The translations under genes were made by a program, and so were the position numbers. The notes beneath the pieces are model-generated. The model did not search any database and had not been told where the DNA came from. It saw nothing but the letters and a program-made list of their open reading frames with translations. A stretch of 64,000 nucleotides of DNA from an uncultured Bacilli bacterium (GTDB lineage Bacteria > Bacillota_I > Bacilli_A > RF39 > UBA660): positions 62,001 through 126,000 of the forward strand of contig CAKOLL010000002.1 in assembly GCA_934096295.1 (NCBI GenBank), written 5' to 3'. Positions 7,094 to 15,544 of this stretch are shown here, piece after piece. Position 1 is the first letter of the stretch. The number at the start of each line of letters is the position of its first letter.

Positions 7094-7957
7094 ATGGTTG
7101 ATGAATAAATAGAATTATTAAAACAAGAAAATATAACGTTTGAAAAAATAAGTGTTGAAGAAGCAAAAGAATATTTGATTAAAAATAATAATTATCGTAA
7201 TTTATGTTTGTATAAAAATTTATTTGAAAAGTATTATATTGATGGTAAATATGTAAATAAATACATTGATTTGGATTTTGCCTACTTAAAAGATTTAGCA
7301 ATAATAGATTTTGAATTAAGACTTTTATTATATGACATTATTAGTGATATAGAACATTATTTAAAGTTTAGAATAATTAATTTAATAGATAGTGATAATA
7401 ATGTTATAAGAAAATATTTAAACAAGGATAAGAGAAATAAATATACTAAAAATTTAAGTGAAAATACATCTATTGAAGATTTGTTAGATTTATTACCTTT
7501 TGGTAAATTGATTGAATTTTATGAGTTCTTTGTTAAAACGAGTAAATTAAAAGAAGATAAAAAGTATGTTAATTTATTAAAAGAAATTGTAACTTTAAGA
7601 AATAGAGTGTATCATAATAATAAAATATTAGCTAACTTGAATGAAACTGTTGAAAACTATATTATAAATCCTGATGTTTTAGATTATTTGAAAAAGTGTA
7701 AAATTGATAAAGAATCTAGAAATGTTATTTCAAATTCCACTATAAGACAGCTTACATATACATTATATATGTTAAATATTTTAGTTACTAGTAAAGAAAT
7801 AAAAGATCATATTAAAGAATTATTGCATAAATTGTTTTTTGAAAGAATTATTAAAAATAAAAATTTTTATAGAAAAAATAAGTTGTTGAAATCTGTTTAT
7901 AAATATTTTAAAAAAATAATAATGAAAAATTTTAAAATAGCCATTGACGCACACTGA
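7094..7957 (+). pseudogene. Abi-like (Abi_2/HEPN) gene interrupted by an ochre codon
   Basis: A good SD (TTAAGGAG, 7081-7088) precedes an ATG at 7094, but codon 5 is TAA (7106-7108). The same frame then stays open to 7957. The product resembles Abi_2 (AbiD/AbiF-like) abortive-infection proteins: NNNYRNLCLYKNLF near the start, a helical body, and RNRVYH, which fits the HEPN RNase motif R-x4-H. Restart at TTG 7175 is possible but has no clear SD. If functional, it would be a phage-defence RNase. It is best called a nonsense-disrupted gene, with sequence error as the alternative. Confidence 0.65.
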
Positions 7958-7972
7958 ATAATATGCTAATAT
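7944..7972 (+). promoter_or_regulatory. promoter of the structured RNA
   Basis: TTGACG (7944-7949), 17-base spacer, TGC then TAATAT (7967-7972): a near-consensus extended -10 promoter. It overlaps the end of the Abi-like gene and should start transcription near 7979. Confidence 0.8.
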
Positions 7973-7978
7973 TAAACC

Positions 7979-8124
7979 ACTAGGAAAGATGGTAATGCAT
8001 TTTTATACGGGAAGGATGCGAATTTTTCCCACAATTTGTGCGAGATAGTGTGATGAGTGCTGTTTCGGGGGTATGTGACGTACTGCTCCATATGGGAATC
8101 GTGACGACGGTTCTTTTTATTTTG
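7979..8124 (+). ncRNA. unidentified structured RNA ending in a terminator
   Basis: A transcript of about 140 bases lies between a strong promoter and an intrinsic terminator. It has no convincing ORF and is visibly richer in G and C than its surroundings. Predicted hairpins are CGAGATAG/CTGTTTCG (8041-8048 / 8060-8067), GTATG/CGTAC (8071-8075 / 8079-8083) within a flanking GGGG/CTCC pairing, and a short CACA/TGTG stem. tkt has its own promoter downstream, so this looks like a free-standing sRNA or a leader with full termination. I could not match it to 6S, SRP, RNase P, tmRNA or a riboswitch I know. Confidence 0.6.
8096..8124 (+). terminator. terminator of the structured RNA
   Basis: Stem GAATCGT (8096-8102) / ACGGTTC (8107-8113) with one G-U pair and loop GACG, followed by TTTTTATTTTG. 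Confidence 0.8.
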
Positions 8125-8150
8125 CATTTTTTTGTGTTTTATGCTATTAT
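8122..8150 (+). promoter_or_regulatory. tkt promoter
   Basis: TTGCAT (8122-8127), 17-base spacer, TGC then TATTAT (8145-8150). It begins at the end of the preceding terminator, so tkt is expressed independently of the upstream RNA. Confidence 0.75.
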
Positions 8151-8176
8151 TTAATTATCGTACAAGGAGTGATAAT

Positions 8177-10177
8177 ATGAGTAAGATGGATGAGTCTGCA
8201 ATTAATAGTATAAAAATTTTAGCATTAGATATGATTAATAAGGCTGGGAGTGGACATCCTGGTATAGTTTTAGGGGCCGCCCCAATTATTTATGCATTAT
8301 ATAAGGAACATTTAAATGTGATTCCTAGTAATCCCAATTGGATAAATAGAGATAGGTTTGTTATGTCAGCTGGGCATGGATCTGCTTTGTTATATTCAAC
8401 TTTATATCATATGGGATATAATATTGAAATGGAAGAACTTAAACATTTTAGGGAAATTAGTAGTTTAACGCCAGGACATCCAGAGGTTAAAGTTACTCCG
8501 GGGGTAGATGTATCTACAGGGCCTTTAGGTCAAGGGATTGGTATGGCTGTTGGGATGGCTCTTGCAGAAAGATATTTAAATTCAATTGTAAAAATTGAAG
8601 ATAAAAATTCAAGTTTAATTGATTACTATACATATTGTTTATGTGGAGATGGAGATTTAATGGAAGGTATTAGTTATGAAGCTTTAAGTTTTGCAAGTAC
8701 TCAAAATTTAAATAAATTAATACTTTTATATGATAAAAACAATGTTTCATTAGATAGTGATACAAAAAAAACATTTACAGAAGATATTGAAATTCGTTTT
8801 GAAGCCTTAGATTTTAATATTATAAATGTTAAAAATGGGGGAGATTATAAAGAAATATCTAAAGCTATTAAAGCTGCAAAAAAAGCAAGTAGACCATCAA
8901 TTATTATTTGTAATACCACAATTGGTAAAGATTCCAAGTTGGAAGGAACAAATGCTGTTCATGGAAAACCATTAGATAGTGAAGATTTAGCTAGTTTAAG
9001 AAATAAATATAAAATGATAAATGAAGCTTTTGATGTTGATAAAGCGGTTTTAAATTATTTACAAAATTATATTAATAAGAGAGTTTCAAAGAAATATTTA
9101 GAGTGGCAAGAAGAATATACTAATATAAAAGAAGAAAATAGTAATTTACATGCTTTAGTTAATTTATTAGAGAGAAATGCTTTTGTAATAGATTTTGATG
9201 ATACTAAATTTAAAATAAGTGATGAGTATAGAGAAGCATTAAGAGAATCAAATCATAAGATTATGAATTTTATATCACCAAAGAGTCCATTTTTTCTAGG
9301 TGGTTCTGCGGACCTTTCTTCTTCATGTAAAACTAATTTAGATAAGTCAACTATTCAAAGTGAAGATAATCCAGTTGGTAAAAATATTTATTTTGGAGTA
9401 AGAGAACATGCAATGGGAGCTATTTTAAATGGTATGGCTTTATCAAACTTAAAAGTCTTTGGTTCAACATTTTTATCATTTAGTGATTATTTGAAACCAG
9501 CGATAAGAATGTCAGCTTTAATGAATTTGCCTGTTACTTATATTTTTACTCATGATTCTGTATATGTTGGACAAGATGGACCAACACATGAACCTGTTGA
9601 ACAATTAACAATGCTTAGAACTATTCCTAATTTTATAACATTTAGACCAGCAGATATTAATGAAATAATGGGATCTTGGGAATATATTTTGAAAAATAAT
9701 TGTCCGACGGCATTAGTTATAAGTAAAGAAGAGCGAAGCAAACAAAAAAATACAAATGCTAAATTTGTTAAGTATGGGGCTTACATGGTTCGAAAAGAAA
9801 AGTTTCATTTAGATGGAATTATTATTGCAACAGGTCAAGAGCTGGAAATGGCGATGGAAATATCTAGAGAATTATTTACAATGGGTATTGATACAAGGGT
9901 AGTTTCAATGCCAAGTATGGAACTGTTCTTAAAACAAAATCCAAAGTATGAAGAACAATTGCTTCCTAAAGATATTCCAACTTTTGTAATCGAGGCTGGC
10001 TCAAGTTTGATTTGGAATAGATTTGCATCTAGACCTGAATATATTTTTGGAGTTAATAAGTTTGGCATGAGTGGAAAAACTGAAGATATTGTTAAGTATT
10101 TAAAAATAGATAAAACCACAATTTTAGAGAAAATTGCTAATTATTTAAAAAAAGATGATATTATCGACATAATCTGA
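8177..10177 (+). CDS. tkt: transketolase
   Basis: Transketolase moves two-carbon units in the non-oxidative pentose phosphate pathway, using thiamine diphosphate. The 666-residue protein has the usual landmarks: AGSGHPG, STGPLGQGIGMAVGMALAE, the diphosphate/metal motif GDGDLMEG, then VREHAMGAILNGMALS and HDSVYVGQDGPTHEP. The ATG at 8177 is set by the SD AAGGAGTG and the family start; the upstream in-frame extension covers the promoter. The order tkt-sirA-yneF follows the B. subtilis lexA-region layout. Confidence 0.97.
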   Translation: MSKMDESAINSIKILALDMINKAGSGHPGIVLGAAPIIYALYKEHLNVIPSNPNWINRDRFVMSAGHGSALLYSTLYHMGYNIEMEELKHFREISSLTPGHPEVKVTPGVDVSTGPLGQGIGMAVGMALAERYLNSIVKIEDKNSSLIDYYTYCLCGDGDLMEGISYEALSFASTQNLNKLILLYDKNNVSLDSDTKKTFTEDIEIRFEALDFNIINVKNGGDYKEISKAIKAAKKASRPSIIICNTTIGKDSKLEGTNAVHGKPLDSEDLASLRNKYKMINEAFDVDKAVLNYLQNYINKRVSKKYLEWQEEYTNIKEENSNLHALVNLLERNAFVIDFDDTKFKISDEYREALRESNHKIMNFISPKSPFFLGGSADLSSSCKTNLDKSTIQSEDNPVGKNIYFGVREHAMGAILNGMALSNLKVFGSTFLSFSDYLKPAIRMSALMNLPVTYIFTHDSVYVGQDGPTHEPVEQLTMLRTIPNFITFRPADINEIMGSWEYILKNNCPTALVISKEERSKQKNTNAKFVKYGAYMVRKEKFHLDGIIIATGQELEMAMEISRELFTMGIDTRVVSMPSMELFLKQNPKYEEQLLPKDIPTFVIEAGSSLIWNRFASRPEYIFGVNKFGMSGKTEDIVKYLKIDKTTILEKIANYLKKDDIIDII

Positions 10178-10222
10178 CAAATTAATTTAAGTCTTTGTGT
10201 TATTATAATTTTGGGTGATAAC

Positions 10223-10639
10223 ATGAGGACTTTTTATATTTTTAGAATTAATAAAGAAATGGAGATACTACTTAAAGATAGTCCGTTTAATTTATTTAAA
10301 TCATTGGAAGATATTTATTTACTTGATAAAACAAGTATTGGTATAGGAAAGGATTTACTAGATCAAATAATTGTGCCAATTGATAAGATGAAATATAATA
10401 AATTAATATATGAACTTAATAAAGATAATGATTTTTATATGAAAACTGGTGATATTCATAAAGTAGTAAATAAATATCGTAAAGAAGAAACAGTAATAAC
10501 TGTTAAAAATAGTCATATATTACTAAAGACTAATATTATTAATAGGGATATAAAGAAATTTTTGCCTTTAACAGAAGCTTTTGCTTGTGATTTTCAAAAT
10601 AAAGATTATTTCTGGCTTGAAGAACTAATATATTTATAG
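10223..10639 (+). CDS. sirA: SirA-like sporulation inhibitor of replication
   Basis: In B. subtilis SirA (YneE) is made on entry to sporulation and binds DnaA to stop new rounds of replication. This 138-residue protein begins MRTFYIFRINKEM and ends FACDFQNKDYFWLEE, like the SirA N-terminus and its closing DF...YGWL motif. Overall identity looks low, so position counts: it sits between tkt and yneF as in Bacillus. The ATG at 10223 is chosen over an upstream TTG because GGGTG lies at SD distance. It supports the sporulation reading from sigG and cotE. Confidence 0.75.
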   Translation: MRTFYIFRINKEMEILLKDSPFNLFKSLEDIYLLDKTSIGIGKDLLDQIIVPIDKMKYNKLIYELNKDNDFYMKTGDIHKVVNKYRKEETVITVKNSHILLKTNIINRDIKKFLPLTEAFACDFQNKDYFWLEELIYL

Positions 10640-10668
10640 TAAAATAGATGTATAAAGGAGATTATTTT

Positions 10669-10878
10669 ATGGGTAAATTAATATTATATTTAGTAATTGG
10701 TATTATTATTGGACTTGTAATTGGATTTTTTGTAGCGAGAGCTTTGATGAAAAAAACTTTAGAAAAAAATCCGCCGATAAATGAAAAAATGATTGAAGCA
10801 ATGATGTCTTCGATGGGAAGAAAGCCAAGTCAAAAACAAGTTAAGCAAGTTATGCAACAAATGAATAGATTTAAGTAA
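10669..10878 (+). CDS. yneF: YneF family protein (UPF0154)
   Basis: This 69-residue protein has one N-terminal membrane helix (LILYLVIGIIIGLVIGFFVA) and a conserved cytoplasmic tail (NPPINEKMIEAMMSSMGRKPSQKQVKQVM). This matches the UPF0154/YneF family in length and sequence. The function is not established. The ATG at 10669 follows AAAGGAG. It is the last gene of the tkt-sirA-yneF set. Confidence 0.92.
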   Translation: MGKLILYLVIGIIIGLVIGFFVARALMKKTLEKNPPINEKMIEAMMSSMGRKPSQKQVKQVMQQMNRFK

Positions 10879-10932
10879 AATTAAATCTATTTTAAAATAT
10901 TAGTAAAATTTGTTAAATGTTTGTAAAATGTA

Positions 10933-10961
10933 TTTACTTTTTTTGCATATTTTGGTAATAT
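10933..10961 (+). promoter_or_regulatory. promoter of the acidic membrane-anchored protein
   Basis: TTTACT (10933-10938), 17-base spacer, TGG then TAATAT (10956-10961), with an extended -10. Confidence 0.65.
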
Positions 10962-10991
10962 TTATTATATAGAATAAAGAGGTGTATGAGT

Positions 10992-11768
10992 ATGAAGGAT
11001 TTCATATATGGATTATATCAAAATGATAATTTTACATTAATTTTAGTAATAGCTTTAGTAATTTTGATTATTGCTTTTGTATTGGTTTGGTTTTTAGGTA
11101 AAAAAGATCAAAAATTAGAAGAAACTAAGAGATTACAAAAAATTGAATTGGATGCTTTTAAGAAAGAAGAAGAAATACCTGTTAAGATGGAGGTAGCTGA
11201 AGAAATTAAAGAAGAACCTAAAGAGGTTGTTCCAGAGGTTAATAATGATGTAAATGTTACAGAGTTTATCCCTGATGTTAAAGAAGAGGTTAAAGAAGAT
11301 ATTGAACTACCAGCATTAGAAGAAAATAAAGTTGAAAGTAAACCATTATTTAAAGATGTTGAAGAAGAAAGAAATCCAATAAGTATAAATGAATTACCTG
11401 AGGTAAAGACTTTTTCTATAGAAGATGAAAATTTAGAAAGTGATTTAAATTCACTTGAAAGTATTAAAAACGAATTTGATAGTATAAATATTCCTGAGGT
11501 AAAAGAAGAAGAAAAACCGATATTTAAACCTAGTCCACAAATATTTAGCTCGGTGTTTGTAGATAAGAATGAAGAAAATATAGTTAGTAATAATGAATCT
11601 GTACATGTAACAGAAATACCAAAAGAAGAACCAAAGAAAGAATCATCTAAATTATTTTCAATTATTGATGATGAAGAAGATGAAGTGGAATTACCATCAT
11701 TAAAAAGTAATAATGAATCAGTGATGGGAATTAATATTATTAATGAAGAAAAGTATGATATAAAATAG
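10992..11768 (+). CDS. membrane-anchored acidic protein, unknown
   Basis: About 258 residues: an N-terminal membrane helix (near residues 14-34), then a short basic stretch, then about 200 low-complexity residues rich in Glu, Lys, Val and Pro with repeated runs like EEIKEEPKE and PEVKEEEKP. The tail is probably disordered and cytoplasmic. ATG 10992 has better SD spacing than ATG 10986. I recognise no family. The layout recalls cell-division or membrane scaffold adaptors, but that is only topology. It ends in a terminator before csaA. Confidence 0.6.
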   Translation: MKDFIYGLYQNDNFTLILVIALVILIIAFVLVWFLGKKDQKLEETKRLQKIELDAFKKEEEIPVKMEVAEEIKEEPKEVVPEVNNDVNVTEFIPDVKEEVKEDIELPALEENKVESKPLFKDVEEERNPISINELPEVKTFSIEDENLESDLNSLESIKNEFDSINIPEVKEEEKPIFKPSPQIFSSVFVDKNEENIVSNNESVHVTEIPKEEPKKESSKLFSIIDDEEDEVELPSLKSNNESVMGINIINEEKYDIK

Positions 11769-11787
11769 GGCTAGGCTCTATTTTTTT
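11765..11787 (+). terminator. terminator between the acidic protein gene and csaA
   Basis: Stem ATAGGGC (11765-11771) / GCTCTAT (11775-11781), loop TAG, then seven T. The csaA SD (GGAGG) follows at once. Confidence 0.7.
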
Positions 11788-11796
11788 GGAGGATTT

Positions 11797-12126
11797 ATGG
11801 CGAGTATAGAAGATTTTATGAAGTTAGATATAAGAGTAGGAACAATTATAAATGCAGAAGAATTTGCAAAAGCAAAAAGACCAGCGTATAAACTAACTAT
11901 TGATTTTGGAGATGATATTGGAATAAAAAAGTCATCGGCACAAATAACGCTTCAATATCAAAAAGAAGAGTTAATAGGTAAACAAATTTTAGCAGTGGTT
12001 AATTTTCCACCGAGACAAATAGCTGATTTTATGAGTGAGGTTCTTGTCCTTGGTACTTATAGTGAAGGTGGAGTTGTTTTGATTACACCAGAAAAAAAGG
12101 TTGCTAATGGAGATAAATTAGGTTAA
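11797..12126 (+). CDS. csaA: CsaA-like tRNA-binding chaperone
   Basis: The 109-residue protein is a single OB-fold tRNA-binding domain, as in the C-terminus of MetRS. It matches B. subtilis CsaA closely in length and motifs: DFMKLDIRVGTI, IGIKKSSAQIT, VVNFPPRQIADF, SEVLVLG and NGDKLG. CsaA has been described as an export-related chaperone and tRNA-binding protein; the physiological role is uncertain. Confidence 0.92.
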   Translation: MASIEDFMKLDIRVGTIINAEEFAKAKRPAYKLTIDFGDDIGIKKSSAQITLQYQKEELIGKQILAVVNFPPRQIADFMSEVLVLGTYSEGGVVLITPEKKVANGDKLG

Positions 12127-12155
12127 AATAATAGACAAGGGAAAGAAGGTATTTT

Positions 12156-12371
12156 ATGAGACATGATTCTAAATTTTATTTTATTGCCCTTTGTATTAGT
12201 CTGATTGTTTTATTAATTGAGGTAATATTTAGAATAAAGGGAGTTATTGGTTTAACATTATGTGTTGTAAGTGTATATTTTATTATTGGTTTAATAATAA
12301 AGTTATTACGAATAGCTGATGTAATAGATGATAACTTTTTGGAGAAGATTGATATCTTGTTTTTCTTATGA
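12156..12371 (+). CDS. two-helix membrane protein, unknown
   Basis: A 71-residue protein with two hydrophobic segments (residues about 7-24 and 30-50). It has a weak upstream SD (AGAAGG). Its last codons overlap the start of the radical SAM gene by four bases (ATGA), so the two are probably translationally coupled. No family recognised. Confidence 0.55.
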   Translation: MRHDSKFYFIALCISLIVLLIEVIFRIKGVIGLTLCVVSVYFIIGLIIKLLRIADVIDDNFLEKIDILFFL

Positions 12372-13153
12372 ATTTTAAAAAAATATATATTGAAATAACT
12401 AATAATTGTAATTTAAATTGTTCTTTTTGTATACATAATAAAAGAAAACCAAAGCATATGAGTAAAGATGAATTTAAAATTATTTTAAGTAAATTAAAGG
12501 GACATACAAAGTACCTTTATTTTCATGTGCTCGGAGAACCATTAATCCATCCTTTAATAAATGAATTTATAAATGAGGCTAGTAAAGATTTTTATGTAAA
12601 TATTACAACGAATGGTTATTTTATAGATAAAATAATTAATAATAAAAATATAAGACAAATAAATATATCTTTACATAGTAATGTAGGTAATCTTAGTGAT
12701 TATATGAAAAGAATATTTGATGTAACTGATAAGTTAAAAGATAATACTTATATAAATTATAGACTTTGGCTTGGAGAGAATAGAGATATTATAAATATGC
12801 TTGAAGATAAATATAAAGTAAAAATTATTAAAAGTATGAAACTTGAAGATAATGTTTTTGTGGATATTGATGAAGAATTTGTTTGGCCATCTTTGGAAAA
12901 TGATATTTATAAGGATAGTGGTAGATGTTATGGACTTAAAGATCATTTAGGAATTTTAGTTGATGGTAGTGTTGTTCCTTGTTGTTTAGATGGAAATGGA
13001 TGTATAACTCTTGGTAATATTTTTAATGAAGAATTAGATAGTATTCTAAAAAGTAATAAAGCTCAAGAAATGATAAAAGGATTTAATAATAGAGTTTTAG
13101 TAGAAGAATTATGTAAACATTGTGGTTTTATAGACAAAATTAATAAAAGTTGA
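12368..13153 (+). CDS. radical SAM/SPASM protein
   Basis: The 261-residue protein has the radical SAM cluster motif CNLNCSFC (Cys14, Cys18, Cys21), followed by LGEPLIHP and ITTNGYF as in SAM-binding cores. The C-terminus has a SPASM-like set of cysteines: GRCYGLKDHLGILVDGSVVPCCLDGNG, then ELCKHCG. Such proteins modify peptides or act as maturases, but no obvious substrate peptide is adjacent. It overlaps the small membrane gene upstream and is followed closely by the dGTPase gene. Confidence 0.88.
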   Translation: MNFKKIYIEITNNCNLNCSFCIHNKRKPKHMSKDEFKIILSKLKGHTKYLYFHVLGEPLIHPLINEFINEASKDFYVNITTNGYFIDKIINNKNIRQINISLHSNVGNLSDYMKRIFDVTDKLKDNTYINYRLWLGENRDIINMLEDKYKVKIIKSMKLEDNVFVDIDEEFVWPSLENDIYKDSGRCYGLKDHLGILVDGSVVPCCLDGNGCITLGNIFNEELDSILKSNKAQEMIKGFNNRVLVEELCKHCGFIDKINKS

Positions 13154-13176
13154 TATTATATTAATGGTGATTAATA

Positions 13177-14277
13177 ATGAACAATAAAGCTTGTAAAAAT
13201 GAAGATGCAATATATTTTCAAAAAATAGATAAGGATTTTAGAAATCCATTTTCTAGAGATGTTGACAGAATATTATATTCGTTATCATTTCAAAGATATA
13301 TGGATAAAACTCAAGTATTTTCATTTAAAGAAAATGATCATTTAACGAAAAGAATGATTCATATTTTGTATGTAAGTAAAATTGCTAGAACAATAGGAAG
13401 GGCTTTGGGCTTAAATGAGGATTTAATTGAAGCTGGGGCACTCGGGCATGATTTAGGACATACGCCATTTGGGCATGTTGGTGAGGCGATACTTAACCAA
13501 ATAAGTCTTAAAGCAGGATGTGGATATTTTAATCATAATGTTCATAGCGTAAGACTTTTAATGAATATAGAAAATTATGGAATGGGGAAAAATATTACTT
13601 TGCAGACATTAGATGCTATTTTGTGTCATAATGGAGAATTTGTGCAAGGGCTTTATAAACCTGTTGGTAAAAGTAAAGAAGAATTTTTAAGAGAATATGA
13701 AAATACTTATAAAGATAAAGATGGTTGTAAAAAGCTTACTCCGATGACTTTAGAGGGATGTGTTGTAAGAATTAGTGATTTGATTGCATATTTAGGTCGA
13801 GATATAGATGATGCTGTTAGAATGAATTTACTTTCTTGGAATGATGTGCCAATATATATTACAGAGGTTTTAGGTAGAAGTAATAGAGAAATTGTAAATA
13901 CTTTAATAAATGATGTAATAAGTGAAAGTTTAGGAAAAGATTATATTAAATTAAGTGATAGAGTTTTTGATGCAATAAAGAGTCTTAAAGATTTTAATTA
14001 TAAGAATATTTATTATAAAGCATATACTAAAGAAGAAAAAGAAAAGTTAGAAGATATGTTAAATACATTATATGTAACTTATATTAATGATTTAAATAAT
14101 AACAATAAGGAAAGTAATATAATTAAGTCTTATTTAAATAATATGAGTGATGAATATAAAAATAATAATAGTAATGAAAGAATAGTAATTGATTATATTG
14201 CTGGTATGACTGATGATTATACTTTAAAAGAATATAATAAAATTTTAAAAAGTAAACATACTAATAAAGAGGTGTAA
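13177..14277 (+). CDS. dgt: dGTPase-like HD-domain phosphohydrolase
   Basis: The 366-residue protein has the HD metal-binding pattern of deoxyguanosine triphosphate triphosphohydrolases: His in LTKRMIHILYVSKIART, GALGHDLGHTPFGHVGE, and a later Asp in VRISDLIAYLGRDIDDA. The opening ending in FSRDVDRILYSLSFQRY is also typical. It would split dNTPs to deoxynucleoside plus triphosphate. The length suits the short form found in Firmicutes. It sits between the radical SAM gene and ymfF. Confidence 0.85.
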   Translation: MNNKACKNEDAIYFQKIDKDFRNPFSRDVDRILYSLSFQRYMDKTQVFSFKENDHLTKRMIHILYVSKIARTIGRALGLNEDLIEAGALGHDLGHTPFGHVGEAILNQISLKAGCGYFNHNVHSVRLLMNIENYGMGKNITLQTLDAILCHNGEFVQGLYKPVGKSKEEFLREYENTYKDKDGCKKLTPMTLEGCVVRISDLIAYLGRDIDDAVRMNLLSWNDVPIYITEVLGRSNREIVNTLINDVISESLGKDYIKLSDRVFDAIKSLKDFNYKNIYYKAYTKEEKEKLEDMLNTLYVTYINDLNNNNKESNIIKSYLNNMSDEYKNNNSNERIVIDYIAGMTDDYTLKEYNKILKSKHTNKEV

Positions 14278-14278
14278 T

Positions 14279-15544
14279 ATGAAATATAAAACATATAATT
14301 GTAATTCTTTTAATATCTATACAATTAAAACTGATAGATTTAAAACAAGTCATATGGAGGTAATATTTAGAAATGTTTTAAAAAAAGAAGAAATAGGAAA
14401 GTATTCTTTTTTAGCTGATATGTTAAGTGAATCATGTAAAAAATATCCTAAAAAGAAGGATTTGATTACAAGATTTGAAGAACTTTATAAGACTGTTATT
14501 TATGCATCTACGGTTAGAGTTGGAAATGTAATTGATTTGCATGTTTCTCTTGATTTTATAAATCCAGATTATATAGATGATAAAAACTATGTTGAAGAGG
14601 TAATAAAAACGTTGTTTGAATTAATTGATAATCCAAATGTTGTAAATGATGAATTTGATTTGAAAACGTTTAATATTGTTAAAGAAAGATTAAGAAGAGA
14701 AATAAATTCTTTAAAAGAAAACCCTGTTAAACAAAGTATAAAAGAAGCATTTCGAGAAATGGATAAAGATAGCTCAACATCGTATGAGCTTCTTGGTACA
14801 ACTGAAGAACTTGATTCTATTACACCATCTAATCTTTATGAGGCTTATAAGAATTTAAGAAAAAACTTTAAAGTTGATGTATTCTTAATAGGTAATTTAG
14901 ATATGGATGAGACTGCATCATTAATTAAGAAACATTTTAAAAATAGATATATCGTAGATAAAACATATGATATGATGGTAAAAAATAAAGAAACTAAAAA
15001 GGTCCATGAAAAATCAAAGAAAAGTGATAATGTTCAAACTAATTTAGTAATGTTATTTAATCTATGTAATTTAAGTGAGCTTGAAAAAAATATTACTTTT
15101 AATGTATTTAATTATTTATATGGAAGCGGGGGACTTACATCAAAACTTTATAAAAGTATTAGAGAAGAAAATAGTTTATGTTATGCAATTAATAGTATGT
15201 ATTTAAAGTATGATGGTCTTTTAATGGTTCAAATATCTTTAGATCAATGTAATGTGAAAAAAGCAGTTACGTTGGTAAAAAAAGAATTAAAAAATATGCA
15301 AAATGGTGAGTTTAGTGACCTTGAGGTAGAAGATGCAATAAATAATATGATAATATCATTGGATATGTCTTTAGATAATAATATTGCTATTTTAAATAAT
15401 TATGTGTTTAATGTGTATGATAATTTTCCATCAATTGAAGATAGAAGGGAACTGTTTAAAAAAATTCGTAAAGAAGATATTGTAAATGTTTCTAAGAAAA
15501 TTAAATTAAATACAATATTTGCTTTAGAAGGGAAGGATAAATAA
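14279..15544 (+). CDS. ymfF: M16-family YmfF-like protein
   Basis: A 421-residue M16 (insulinase-like) protein without an HxxEH motif, so probably the non-catalytic partner of the next gene, as in the B. subtilis ymfF-ymfH pair. Recognisable parts are GKYSFLADMLSESC near the N-terminus and LYGSGGLTSKLYKSIREENSLCYAI near residues 280-305. In recent annotation this pair is linked to EF-P 5-aminopentanol modification. It starts two bases after dgt and its last base is shared with ymfH. Confidence 0.82.
   Translation: MKYKTYNCNSFNIYTIKTDRFKTSHMEVIFRNVLKKEEIGKYSFLADMLSESCKKYPKKKDLITRFEELYKTVIYASTVRVGNVIDLHVSLDFINPDYIDDKNYVEEVIKTLFELIDNPNVVNDEFDLKTFNIVKERLRREINSLKENPVKQSIKEAFREMDKDSSTSYELLGTTEELDSITPSNLYEAYKNLRKNFKVDVFLIGNLDMDETASLIKKHFKNRYIVDKTYDMMVKNKETKKVHEKSKKSDNVQTNLVMLFNLCNLSELEKNITFNVFNYLYGSGGLTSKLYKSIREENSLCYAINSMYLKYDGLLMVQISLDQCNVKKAVTLVKKELKNMQNGEFSDLEVEDAINNMIISLDMSLDNNIAILNNYVFNVYDNFPSIEDRRELFKKIRKEDIVNVSKKIKLNTIFALEGKDK

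Noticed and set aside
7106..7108. Reassignment of TAA as a sense codon, to explain the Abi-like gene and the TAA in the DUF1016 gene
   Set aside because: TAA terminates many intact genes here, such as rpmG, rpoB and rpoC, at the expected family lengths. Local mutation explains both cases better.
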